From Aeromicrobium yanjiei (GTDB taxonomy: Bacteria > Actinomycetota > Actinomycetes > Propionibacteriales > Nocardioidaceae), in the NCBI RefSeq assembly GCF_009649075.1, contig NZ_CP045737.1, positions 2,046,001-2,110,000 on the forward strand: DNA of 64,000 bases, given 5' to 3'. Under the pieces are notes generated by a model, which was not told the DNA's origin, ran no database searches, and saw nothing but the letters and a program-made list of their open reading frames with translations. Shown piece by piece: positions 46,817-55,220 of this stretch; the stretch's first letter is position 1, and the number at the start of each line of letters is the position of its first letter. The position numbers and the translations under genes were made by a program.

Positions 46817-48346
46817 ATGAAGAAGATCATCGGGGTGGTCGTCGGCACGATGCTCGCCGCCACGGGATGCACCAGCGCCGGCAGCGACGACGGGGAGGAC
46901 AAGAAGGACGCGGCCGCCAAGGCCGCGGCGAAGCAGCTCACGCGGGACGCCACGACCGTGAAGCCTGCGTGGACGGTCAAGCAGAAGATGCTCGGCCAGC
47001 CCGAGGTCGTCGGCCGGACCGCCGTGGCGATCGTGAAGGCTCGCCAGAACGAGCTCGATCTCATCGGCGTGGACACCGCGACCGGGACCGTGACCTGGAA
47101 GCATCCGTACAGTCCCGGTGCTCAGGCTCCCGGCTATGCCTTGTCGCCGGTCATCTCCCAGGACAAGAACGGCACCGCGTCGGTTGTCCTGCTCGAGCCA
47201 CCGCGCCCGCTCAGCCTGGACAATCCCGGCTACTGGCTCACGCCCATCGTGGCGCTCGACCCGGCCACCGGGAAGGAGCGGTTCCGCACCCGCAACGTGC
47301 TGGCGGCCGTCCCGCTTGAAGAGTGCGACGACGAGGTGGATGCCTGCCTGCGCGCCTCCTACGGTTCCGGCACCGACTACCAGAACCTGCGTCTGGACCT
47401 CGAGACCGGACGCCTCGCGGTCGACCGGGATGGCCTCGCGGCCAACCGCCGTTCGATTGCGGACGGAGGGCTGTTCTCGACCGACGACCGCCCCGGCGAG
47501 CTGATCGGCGTCGAGAGGGACGGCAAGACCCTGTGGACGACCCCGGTCGAGGAGCTGGCGGGAAAGCACCACACCTCCGACACGGGCTGGAGCGTCGACT
47601 GGGACGAGAAGACGGACCGTTACACCGGCTACATCGGCATCGGCATGCCGAAGACCGTGAAGGACCGCGCTGCGGCCGGCAAGTCCTATGACTTCGACCT
47701 GGCGTGGAGGACACAGATGTCATTCGACGGCAGGACAGGTGAGCTCATCTGGCGCAAGGACGGCGTCAGGAAGCCGTGCCTGGGCGAGGGCGACGACTCC
47801 GATGACTCCGACAACGCCACGCGCGATCCCGTCAGGTGCGCCGTCTCGGGCACGCTGCACTTCGTCAAGGGCAAGCTCCGCACGCCCTCCGGCACCTCCG
47901 TCACGGTCCAGGGCTACGACCCGGTGACCGGCAGGACCCGATGGTCTGCGCCCCTCGACCAGGACGCGGCCCACGCATTCCTCCAGGGCGACAACGCGGA
48001 CCTGACCACGGCTCCCGGCACCCTCGTCGTGCCCACCGCCAAGGGGCCCCGTCTGTACGAGGCCAGGACGGGCACGTCGGTCGCCATGTCCACCGATGAC
48101 CTGTTCGCCTGCGAGGGCAAGACGGCCACCATCAAGTACGTCATCCCCTTCGACGCCGGCGGGGAGAACGAGAACCGGGAACGCTACGGCGACCCGATGA
48201 TCGAGCAGTGCAGCCCCGACGGCACGGTCGTCGACCGGCCGATGACCGTCGCGACCGTCAAGGACAGCGCCCAGAAGGTGGATTCCTCGACGTACGTCCT
48301 GTCCCGCTCGTCGGGGCTCGTCGGCTACACGCTGCCGAAGGGCTGA
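46817..48346 (+). CDS. Lipoprotein with PQQ-like beta-propeller
   Basis: The 509-residue protein has a signal with lipobox LAATGC (Cys18), an acidic/alanine spacer, and then repeated propeller blades in which aspartate and tryptophan recur (DTATGTVTWKHPY, DPATGKERFR, DGKTLWTTPV, DGRTGELIWRK, DPVTGRTRWS). Such PQQ-like propellers bind partners rather than catalyse in most actinobacterial lipoproteins. No function can be assigned. It converges with the GMC oxidoreductase, leaving six bases between stops. Confidence 0.8.
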   Translation: MKKIIGVVVGTMLAATGCTSAGSDDGEDKKDAAAKAAAKQLTRDATTVKPAWTVKQKMLGQPEVVGRTAVAIVKARQNELDLIGVDTATGTVTWKHPYSPGAQAPGYALSPVISQDKNGTASVVLLEPPRPLSLDNPGYWLTPIVALDPATGKERFRTRNVLAAVPLEECDDEVDACLRASYGSGTDYQNLRLDLETGRLAVDRDGLAANRRSIADGGLFSTDDRPGELIGVERDGKTLWTTPVEELAGKHHTSDTGWSVDWDEKTDRYTGYIGIGMPKTVKDRAAAGKSYDFDLAWRTQMSFDGRTGELIWRKDGVRKPCLGEGDDSDDSDNATRDPVRCAVSGTLHFVKGKLRTPSGTSVTVQGYDPVTGRTRWSAPLDQDAAHAFLQGDNADLTTAPGTLVVPTAKGPRLYEARTGTSVAMSTDDLFACEGKTATIKYVIPFDAGGENENRERYGDPMIEQCSPDGTVVDRPMTVATVKDSAQKVDSSTYVLSRSSGLVGYTLPKG

Positions 48347-48352
48347 GCCCGG

Positions 48353-50065
48353 TCAGCGGGGCGGGACGACCGGGACGGGCAGCAGGAGGGCCGCCGGCGC
48401 CCCCTCGGGCACGGCGGGGCGGACCGGCGCCACCGGGGCCACCCGCTCGTACGGCTGCCCGAGCGGTGGCCGCGGGTCGGCCTCCCCCTTGTTGGGCCAC
48501 AGGGACATCGCCCGCTCGGACTGCGCCGTGATCGTGAGCGAGGGGTTGACCCCCAGGTTGGCGGTGATCGCCGAGCCGTCGCTGATGTGCAGCCCCTCGT
48601 GCCCGAAGACGCGCTGGTAGGGGTCGACGACACCGGTCTCGCGACTCTCGCCGATGACGCAGCCACCGAGGAAGTGGGCCGTCAGGGGCACGCCCGCCAG
48701 CTCGCCGATCGAGCTGCCGGGGTGCCCGCCGATCCGCTCGGCGATGTCCCGCGCGACCCGGTCCGCGACCGGGATGTACGGCGGGTTGGGCTCGCCGACT
48801 CCTTGCTTGCTCGTCAGCGTGCGTCCGAAGGGTCCCCGCTTGAGGTACGTCGTGATCGAGTTGTCCAGCGACTGCATCACGAGCACCACGATCGACTGCT
48901 CGGCCCAGCGCCGCGGCTTGTGCACGCGCAGCGCCCCGCGGAGCCCCAGGACCCGGTAGCCACGGACAACGGCACGCAGGCGGCCACCGGGGCCGGGACG
49001 ATCGGGCAGCGCCATGTTGATCAGGGCCAGCGCGTTGGACCCGTGACCGTAGCGGACCGGCTCGACGTGCGTGTGCTCGTCGGGGTGGAACGACGACGTG
49101 ATCGCGACGCCCGGGGTGTAGTCGGCGTCCTTGTCCGCCGAGCGGGCCGACAGGACGGCCTCGGAGTTGGTCCGGCTCAGCTCGCCGATCCGGTCCGAGA
49201 GGTGCGGGAGCGAGCGCCGCTTGAGCCGGTGCAGCAGGTTCTGGGTGTTGAGCGCATTGCCGGCGAAGACGACCTGGTCGGCCGTGAAGGTCGCGCGGCG
49301 CAGCCGGTTGCCCGTGCGCTGCGTGCGCACCTCGTAGCGCGGTGCCCCGCCCTCGACACGGGGCGCGATCGGCCGCACGTCCGTCACGGTCGTCATGGGG
49401 TGGACCTCGGCGCCTGCGCCCTCCGCGAGGTGCAGGTAGTTCTTGACGGTCGTGTTCTTGGCGTTGTGACGGCAGCCCGTCATGCAGGCCCCGCAGTCGA
49501 TGCAGGTGCGCCGCGCGGGTCCCGCGCCGCCGAAGAACGGGTCCTCGACCTCGACACCCGGCTTGTCGCCGAACAGCACCCCGACGTCGGAGGCGTGGAA
49601 GGTGTCCTCCACGCCGTACTCCTTGGCGAGGGTCGACATCAGGTCGTCCGCCACGCTCGTCCCCGGGTACGCCGTGACGCCGAGCATCTTCTTGGCCTGG
49701 GCGTAGTGCGGGGCGAGCTCGTCCTTCCAGTCCGTGATGTGCGCCCACTGGCGGTCGCGATAGAAGGGGTCGAGCGGCTCGTAGAGCGTGTTGGCGTACA
49801 CGAGCGAGCCGCCCCCCACCCCCGTCCCGCTCGCGATGAGGACGTCCTTGAGCAGCGTGAGCCGCATGATGCCGAAGCACCGGGCCCAGGGCGCCCACAT
49901 GTAGCGGCGCGCGCGCCACGACGTCTCGGGCAGCTCGTCGTCGGCGAAGCGCCGACCCATCTCCAGCACCCCGACGCGGTAGCCCTTCTCGGTCAGTCGC
50001 AGGGCCGCGACGCTGCCGCCGAAGCCGGATCCGATCACGATCACGTCGTAGTCACGCTGAGTCAT
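48353..50065 (-). CDS. GMC oxidoreductase, cholesterol oxidase (ChoD)-like
   Basis: The 570-residue FAD enzyme has DYDVIVIGSGFGGSVAALRL at the N-terminus, SGTGVGGGSLVYAN, and the C-terminal GMC motif (ISDGSAITANLGVNPSLTITA). A cysteine motif CIDCGACMTGCRHNAKNT (C-x2-C-x2-C-x3-C) near residue 190 resembles an iron–sulfur or structural site and is shared with the ChoD-type subgroup in mycobacteria. No signal peptide. ATG 50065 is preceded by TAGGGT at seven bases. Divergent TetR, monooxygenase and decarboxylase-like genes suggest steroid or other hydrophobic alcohol or ketone oxidation. The proline/valine-rich tail is unusual. Confidence 0.82.
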   Translation of the reverse strand: MTQRDYDVIVIGSGFGGSVAALRLTEKGYRVGVLEMGRRFADDELPETSWRARRYMWAPWARCFGIMRLTLLKDVLIASGTGVGGGSLVYANTLYEPLDPFYRDRQWAHITDWKDELAPHYAQAKKMLGVTAYPGTSVADDLMSTLAKEYGVEDTFHASDVGVLFGDKPGVEVEDPFFGGAGPARRTCIDCGACMTGCRHNAKNTTVKNYLHLAEGAGAEVHPMTTVTDVRPIAPRVEGGAPRYEVRTQRTGNRLRRATFTADQVVFAGNALNTQNLLHRLKRRSLPHLSDRIGELSRTNSEAVLSARSADKDADYTPGVAITSSFHPDEHTHVEPVRYGHGSNALALINMALPDRPGPGGRLRAVVRGYRVLGLRGALRVHKPRRWAEQSIVVLVMQSLDNSITTYLKRGPFGRTLTSKQGVGEPNPPYIPVADRVARDIAERIGGHPGSSIGELAGVPLTAHFLGGCVIGESRETGVVDPYQRVFGHEGLHISDGSAITANLGVNPSLTITAQSERAMSLWPNKGEADPRPPLGQPYERVAPVAPVRPAVPEGAPAALLLPVPVVPPR

Positions 50066-50072
50066 GGGTCAC

Positions 50073-50115
50073 ACCCTACGGGCTTGTTGACACTCTGCCA
50101 ATAGCGGACGACACT
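50073..50115. promoter_or_regulatory. Overlapping divergent promoters, GMC oxidoreductase / TetR
   Basis: Plus strand: TTGACA (50087–50092), 17 bases, GACACT (50110–50115), then six bases to GTG 50122. Minus strand: TTGGCA (50101–50096), 17 bases, TAGGGT (50078–50073), then seven bases to ATG 50065. The two promoters interlock in 43 bases, and both would give leaderless messages. A TetR dimer bound here could shut both. Confidence 0.65.
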
Positions 50116-50121
50116 GGTGCC

Positions 50122-50718
50122 GTGCCCGCCCCCCGACTGCGCCTCGCGCCCGCCGAGCGCCGCCAGCAGATCATCGACGCGGCGCGGGTCCTTTACTCCG
50201 ATCGCGCCTACGACGACGTGTCGACCGCGGAGCTGGCCGAGGCCGCAGGTGTCGCCCGCGGGCTGATCAACCACTACTTCGGCGACAAGCGCGAGCTGTT
50301 CCTGGAGGTCATGCGGGGCTCGATCCTCATGCCGACGCAGGCACTGCCCGACTACGACGGCCGCACACTCGAGGAGCGGGCGCGGCTCACGATGGACTGG
50401 ATCCTCAACGCCGCGACCACGTACGGCCAGGCGTGGGTGGCCGCGAGCGGGGCGGCGAACCTGCATGGCGCCTCCGACGTGCAGGCGGTGGTCGACGAGG
50501 CGGACGACCGCGCCGCCCGGCTCGTGCTCGACGCCCTCGGGCTGCCGGACTCCCCCCACCTGCGCGCCCGGCTGCGGCCGATGGCGGCGCTGACCAAGGC
50601 CGTCTGCCGCGAGTGGCTGCAGCGCAAGACGTACTCACGCGACGAAGCCCTCGACCTGCTGACCGACAGCGTCCTGCTGTTCGTCCACGACCACGCTCCC
50701 ACGAAGGAACTTCCATGA
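50122..50718 (+). CDS. TetR-family transcriptional regulator
   Basis: The 198-residue protein has the TetR helix-turn-helix near residues 25–50 (STAELAEAAGVARGLINHYFGDKRELFLEV), then a helical ligand domain. The GTG at 50122 is six bases after the -10 box. Its stop overlaps the monooxygenase start by four bases, so it regulates its own operon and probably the divergent oxidoreductase. The inducer is likely a small hydrophobic metabolite handled by those enzymes. Confidence 0.9.
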   Translation: MPAPRLRLAPAERRQQIIDAARVLYSDRAYDDVSTAELAEAAGVARGLINHYFGDKRELFLEVMRGSILMPTQALPDYDGRTLEERARLTMDWILNAATTYGQAWVAASGAANLHGASDVQAVVDEADDRAARLVLDALGLPDSPHLRARLRPMAALTKAVCREWLQRKTYSRDEALDLLTDSVLLFVHDHAPTKELP

Positions 50719-52157
50719 CCTCGATCGGCATCATCGGATCCGGCTTCGGCGCGATCGCCGTCGCCGTCGAGCTCAAGCGGTCGGGACACACCGACCTGCG
50801 CCTGTGGGAGCGCTCGGACGACCTCGGCGGCGTCTGGCGCGACAACACGTACCCAGGTGCCGGCTGCGACGTGCCGTCCCCGCTGTACTCCTACTCGTAC
50901 GAGCCCAACTCCCAGTGGACGCGGCGCTACGCCCTCCAGGAGGAGATCCACGCGTACATCCGCTCGGTCGCGGACAAGCACGGCATCACCCCGCTGGTGC
51001 GCTTCGGCGCCGAGGTGGTCGCGGCCGCGTGGGACGAGGACGCCGCGCGCTGGAGCGTCACGTTCTCGGACGGCACCGTGGAGACCGTCGACCTGCTCGT
51101 CAGCGCGGTCGGACAGCTCTCGCGGCCCAGGCTGCCCAGCATCGAGGGAGTCCAGTCGTTCACGGGGACCTCGTTCCACTCCGCCGAGTGGGACCACTCC
51201 TTCGACGCGACCGGCAAGCGCGTCGCGGTCGTCGGTGCAGGCGCCAGCGCGGTGCAGTTCGTACCCCACCTGGCCAAGGACGCGGCGCAGCTCGTGATGT
51301 TCCAGCGCACCCCGAACTACCTCCTGCCCAAGCCCGACAAGCCCTACACCGCGTGGCACCGCGCCCTGTTCAAGGCGCTGCCGATCAGCCAACGCATCGA
51401 GCGCGGCGGCATCTGGACGATCATGGAGCAGTTCGCCCGCGGGCTGGACGAGAAGTCCAAGGTCGGTCGCATCAACAAGGCGATCGCGATGCGTCACCTC
51501 AACAAGCAGGTCACCGATCCGGAGCTGCGCGCCAAGCTCACCCCCGACTACCCCATCGGCTGCAAGCGGATCCTGTTCAGCAACGAGTTCTATCCCGCCC
51601 TCGCCCAGCCCAACGTCGACGTCGTGACCCACGGCGTCACCCGGGTCACCCCGACCGGAGTCGTCGACGACACGGGCGCGGAGCACGAGGTCGACGCGAT
51701 CGTCTACGGGACCGGCTTCGACGCCCAGGACTTCCTGGAGTCGATCGACATCACCGGCGTCGGTGGCCAGAAGCTCGCGACACACTGGACCGACGGGGCG
51801 CACGCGTACCTCGGCATGTACGTCCCCGGGTTCCCCAACCTGCTCGTCACGTACGGCCCCAACACCAACCTCGGCGGCGGCTCGATCATCTACATGCTCG
51901 AGGCCCAGGCGCGCCACATGCGCCAGGTCGTGGACCGCCTGGAGGCCGGCAGCTATCGCTCGGTCGTCGTGACCGAAAAGGCCGAGCGGGACTACGACCG
52001 CGAGCTCACCCGCCAGCTCGACAGCTCGGTGTGGAGCTCGTGCGACAACTGGTACCGCCACCCGTCAGGTCGCATCACGTCCAACTGGCCCGGTGCGACC
52101 CTCCCGTTCGCCAAGGCGACCAAGCACCTCGAGCCGGAGGCGTTCGAGTGGGCGTGA
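50715..52157 (+). CDS. FAD-dependent Baeyer–Villiger-type monooxygenase
   Basis: The 480-residue flavoprotein has GIIGSGFGAIAVAVELK (FAD), the BVMO fingerprint FTGTSFHSAEWD near residue 152 (F-x-G-x3-H-x3-W-D), and the NADP loop VAVVGAGASAVQFVPHL. It should oxidise ketones to esters or S/N atoms with NADPH and O2. ATG 50715 has AAGGA seven bases upstream and overlaps the TetR stop by four bases. Substrate unknown; operon mates suggest a cyclic or steroid ketone. Confidence 0.88.
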   Translation: MTSIGIIGSGFGAIAVAVELKRSGHTDLRLWERSDDLGGVWRDNTYPGAGCDVPSPLYSYSYEPNSQWTRRYALQEEIHAYIRSVADKHGITPLVRFGAEVVAAAWDEDAARWSVTFSDGTVETVDLLVSAVGQLSRPRLPSIEGVQSFTGTSFHSAEWDHSFDATGKRVAVVGAGASAVQFVPHLAKDAAQLVMFQRTPNYLLPKPDKPYTAWHRALFKALPISQRIERGGIWTIMEQFARGLDEKSKVGRINKAIAMRHLNKQVTDPELRAKLTPDYPIGCKRILFSNEFYPALAQPNVDVVTHGVTRVTPTGVVDDTGAEHEVDAIVYGTGFDAQDFLESIDITGVGGQKLATHWTDGAHAYLGMYVPGFPNLLVTYGPNTNLGGGSIIYMLEAQARHMRQVVDRLEAGSYRSVVVTEKAERDYDRELTRQLDSSVWSSCDNWYRHPSGRITSNWPGATLPFAKATKHLEPEAFEWA

Positions 52158-52753
52158 ACGCATACCCGGCCGAGCCGTGGGACCTGCACGGCCACGCGTA
52201 CATCGGCGTGTGGCTGGTGCCGGTCAAGGACCTGCCCGCCCCCCACTCGTCCGCGACGCGGCCCATCACCGTGCTCGGACGCGGGATCGTCTCGGCAGCG
52301 TTCTTCGTCTACGAGCGGCCCAGCCCGCTGACGTACGACGAGATCATGTCGACCGTGCTCGTCCGGCAGGGCTGGCGCCCCCGGGTCTCGATCACCCACA
52401 TCTGGGTCGACAGCGCGGCGTCCCGCGACGGGGGGCGTGAGCTGTGGGCGATCCCCAAGGAGCTCGCGGACTTCGACGTCGAGCCCCATCACGCGTACGA
52501 CGCGCACGGCATCGGCACGCTGACCGTGCCGCGGGTGCGCCACTTGCCGTTCCGCCTGCCACTCGGGTTCACCATCGCGCAGGACCGCGCGGGGACCCTG
52601 CAGGTCTCCCCCGTGCGCGGCCGCGTCCGGCTCGGCGTCACCCGCGGCCGCTGGTCGTTCGCCGCGGGCGGACCGGTCGGCTTCCTCGCCGGCCGCCGAC
52701 CGCTGCTCACGCTCGCGGCGCGCCCGTTCCGCCTGATCTTCGGCCGCAGCTGA
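52148..52753 (+). CDS. Acetoacetate decarboxylase-family protein
   Basis: The 201-residue protein looks like the ADC fold (PF06314): HAYIGVWLVPVKDLP near residue 16, GRELWAIPKELADFD near 97, and VRGRVRLG. In true acetoacetate decarboxylase a Lys in the equivalent of the WxIPKE motif forms a Schiff base; here Lys is present (IPKE). GTG 52148 has GGAGG seven bases upstream; a second GTG at 52154 forms a four-base overlap with the monooxygenase stop but lies 13 bases from that site. Function is probably linked to the monooxygenase reaction. Confidence 0.75.
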   Translation: MGVNAYPAEPWDLHGHAYIGVWLVPVKDLPAPHSSATRPITVLGRGIVSAAFFVYERPSPLTYDEIMSTVLVRQGWRPRVSITHIWVDSAASRDGGRELWAIPKELADFDVEPHHAYDAHGIGTLTVPRVRHLPFRLPLGFTIAQDRAGTLQVSPVRGRVRLGVTRGRWSFAAGGPVGFLAGRRPLLTLAARPFRLIFGRS

Positions 52754-52760
52754 TCGGCAC

Positions 52761-52766
52761 TACGCT
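52761..52766 (+). promoter_or_regulatory. Candidate leaderless -10 box, small lipoprotein
   Basis: TACGCT, six bases (CGAGGG), then ATG 52773. The GAGGG could alternatively serve as a close Shine-Dalgarno site. Confidence 0.35.
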
Positions 52767-52772
52767 CGAGGG

Positions 52773-53174
52773 ATGCGCCGACTTGCGATCCTGACCGCGA
52801 CCGCCCTCCTGCTCGCCGGCTGCACGTCGGGCGGGGACGACTCGTCGTCCGACGGCGCCCGTGGCGGTGACACCGAGACGAAGGAGTCGGGCAAGCCGTC
52901 CGCGACCCGGACGACACCGGTCCCCACCGGACCGGACTGCGCCGACGTCTGGAAGGCCGGGGCGACCCTGCCCCAGGACTACGAGCAGTGCCTGCAGGAC
53001 GGCGAGCCCGGCCCGCAGGACGAGACGCCGTGCCTCGACGGCTCGACCCTGGTGATCTTCGACGACGCGCTGTACGCCGTGACCGGCGGCAGGATCGTCG
53101 AGCCCGAGGCCTCCCCGCTGCAGGACACCGAGGAGTTCGGCGCCGCCTTCAGCGCGTGCACCGGCGAGGAGTGA
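52773..53174 (+). CDS. Small lipoprotein
   Basis: The 133-residue protein has signal MRRLAILTATALLLAGC with lipid-attachment Cys17, a Ser/Asp/Thr-rich spacer, and a compact domain with several cysteines (GPDCADVWKAG, QCLQDGEPG, TPCLDGS, SACTGEE) that could form disulfides. Similar short lipoproteins are common in actinobacteria; no function is known. It ends three bases from the sigma-factor stop on the other strand. Confidence 0.75.
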   Translation: MRRLAILTATALLLAGCTSGGDDSSSDGARGGDTETKESGKPSATRTTPVPTGPDCADVWKAGATLPQDYEQCLQDGEPGPQDETPCLDGSTLVIFDDALYAVTGGRIVEPEASPLQDTEEFGAAFSACTGEE

Positions 53175-53177
53175 ACC

Positions 53178-54026
53178 TCACCCGGCCGTCGTGACCGCCG
53201 TCGCGCGGCGGATGGGGGTGACGGTCGCCGACCGCTCCCCGGCGCCCACCGCGGGTGTCGCGACCGCGCTGACCTCGCCGTTGACCTCCTGGATGTCCAG
53301 GTAGACCGCCATGCAGGCCCTGCACGTCTCGAGGTGGGCGTGGACCTTCTCCTGGTCCCGCCGGGACGCGGTGCGACGGACCACTGCGGCGAAGTGCTCG
53401 CGGACGAAGAGACACGCCTGTCCGGCCGAGTCGTCCGTCGAGCTGACGTGCTGCTGCAGATAGGCCTCGCGCAGCCCGGCTCGGGCCCGGTAGACCAGCG
53501 CCGAGACGCTGTTGGGCTTCAGGCCGAGGGCATCGGCGAGCTCCTGGGGCTTGCGACCCTCGACGTCCAGCTGCCACAGAACCGTGCGCCAGCGCTCGGG
53601 CAGCGACTCGTACGCCGCGCGGACCGCGTTCCTCTCGAAGGAGTCCAGCTCACCGGCGCCGAACGGGACGGCGCTGTCGATGACGGTGTCGTCGTCCGTC
53701 GGCACGACGCGCTTGACGGCCTTGGCCCGACGACCGCACTCGTGACGGACCGCGGTGAACAGATAGGCCCGAAAGGCGCTGTCCGGGCCCTTGCCGCGCT
53801 GCAGCAGGCCGAAGATCTGCGCGAACGCGTCGGAGACGACGTCGTCGGACTCGTCGCGCTGGCCCAGGTGCCGGGCCAGGCGGCGCGCGCTGTACACGTA
53901 CCGGTCGTAGAGGGCGGCGTACGCCTCGGTGCTCCCCTGCCGGGTGAGCTCGACGAGCGCACCGTCGTCGAGCTCCTCGAGCGTCATGTCGAGGGCAGAC
54001 GAACGATCAAGATCGTGTTCAACCAT
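53178..54026 (-). CDS. ECF-type sigma factor with zinc-finger tail
   Basis: The 282-residue protein contains sigma region 2 (AYAALYDRYVYSARRLARHLGQRDESDDVVSDAFAQIF, residues about 34–75), region 4 (LPERWRTVLWQLDVEGRKPQELADALGLKPNSVSALVYRARAGL, about 145–190), and a C-terminal segment with HLETCRACMAVYLDIQ, the His-x3-Cys-x2-Cys pattern of zf-HC2 anti-sigma domains. No separate anti-sigma gene is adjacent, so the tail may serve that role. ATG 54026 used; a GTG one codon upstream has better Shine-Dalgarno spacing (GGGGA seven bases away). Confidence 0.85.
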   Translation of the reverse strand: MVEHDLDRSSALDMTLEELDDGALVELTRQGSTEAYAALYDRYVYSARRLARHLGQRDESDDVVSDAFAQIFGLLQRGKGPDSAFRAYLFTAVRHECGRRAKAVKRVVPTDDDTVIDSAVPFGAGELDSFERNAVRAAYESLPERWRTVLWQLDVEGRKPQELADALGLKPNSVSALVYRARAGLREAYLQQHVSSTDDSAGQACLFVREHFAAVVRRTASRRDQEKVHAHLETCRACMAVYLDIQEVNGEVSAVATPAVGAGERSATVTPIRRATAVTTAG

Positions 54027-54290
54027 CACAAGTAATTCCCCTGGGAGATGAGGATCCGACGGGGTGGTGTCGTCACCTCGATGTAACGGCCAGTTGCAGC
54101 CAGGAAAATACTTGCACGTAACCGCCGTCTCCGCGCGGTAACCGGGTGTGACGCAGCACTCCCCCCGCCGGCGGATCGGCTCCGACGTGCCAGGGACCGA
54201 CGACTCTGCCGTAGACCGAGTGCAGGCGGCAGTGTGCTGGCGAGAGGTGCGGTCACCCGGACCGTGACCGTACCGGGGAGGGACGCGGCG

Positions 54291-55220
54291 ATGACCCCGG
54301 AACCGGCGCGGGACGTCCTGGCGATCCGCACGCACGGGCTGGTCAAGACGTTCGGCTCCTTCCGCGCTCTGGACGGTCTGGACCTGGAGGTCCGGCGCGG
54401 CGAGGTCCACGGATTCCTCGGGCCGAACGGCGCCGGCAAGTCGACCACGATCCGGGTCCTGCTCGGCCTCCTGCGGGCCAACGGCGGCTCCGCAGAGCTG
54501 CTCGGTGGCGATCCGTGGAGGGACGTAGTGGAGCTCCACCGCCGGCTCGCGTACGTGCCTGGGGACGTCGTGCTGTGGCCGGCGCTGTCCGGGGGCGAGG
54601 CCATCGATCTGCTCGGCCGGCTCCGCGGGGGCCTGGATGAGACGAAGCGCGCTGCGCTGGTCGAACGGTTCGAGCTCGACCCGACCAAGCGGGGCCGCCA
54701 GTACTCCAAGGGCAACAGGCAGAAGGTCGCCATCGTGGCCGCCCTGGCGTCCGACGTGGAGCTCCTGATCCTGGACGAGCCCACCTCGGGGCTCGATCCC
54801 CTGATGGAGTCGGTCTTCCAGGACGAGATCGCGAAGGTCAAGTCGGCGGGGGCGACGATCCTGCTGTCCAGCCACATCATGAGCGAGGTCGAGGCGCTTG
54901 CCGACCGGGTCAGCATCATCCGGTCCGGCACCATCGTGCAGACCGGGGCGCTCGAGGACCTGCGGGGGCAGGCCACGGTCTCGGTCAGGGCGACGCTCGC
55001 TCGCCCACCCGGCGACGTGTCGACCCTCAGCATCTTCCGCGATGCGCACGTCGACGAGCACAGCAGGTTCACCGGCAGCATCGAGTCCACCCGCGTCAGC
55101 GAGGCGATGGCGGCCCTGCTGCCGTACGAGATGAGTGGCCTCACCGTCACCCCACCTTCGCTCGAGCAGCTGTTCCTCGAGCAGTACGTGACCGCACCGT
55201 CCGGACCAGCCGGGCGATGA
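54291..55220 (+). CDS. ABC transporter ATP-binding protein
   Basis: The 309-residue ATPase has Walker A GPNGAGKST near residue 47, a divergent signature loop YSKGNRQKVAI in place of LSGGQ, Walker B LLILDEPTSGLDPLMES, and the H-loop SSHIMSEVEALADR. A C-terminal extension (GLTVTPPSLEQLFLEQYVT) is typical of drug or antibiotic exporters. ATG 54291 with GGGGAGGG upstream is preferred over a GTG further up. Its stop overlaps the permease start by four bases. Confidence 0.9.
   Translation: MTPEPARDVLAIRTHGLVKTFGSFRALDGLDLEVRRGEVHGFLGPNGAGKSTTIRVLLGLLRANGGSAELLGGDPWRDVVELHRRLAYVPGDVVLWPALSGGEAIDLLGRLRGGLDETKRAALVERFELDPTKRGRQYSKGNRQKVAIVAALASDVELLILDEPTSGLDPLMESVFQDEIAKVKSAGATILLSSHIMSEVEALADRVSIIRSGTIVQTGALEDLRGQATVSVRATLARPPGDVSTLSIFRDAHVDEHSRFTGSIESTRVSEAMAALLPYEMSGLTVTPPSLEQLFLEQYVTAPSGPAGR

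Noticed and set aside
50804..52753. Frame of 649 codons joining the BVMO and decarboxylase-like regions
   Set aside because: It is an alternative frame within the BVMO gene that only becomes the true frame after 52148; no fusion protein is supported.
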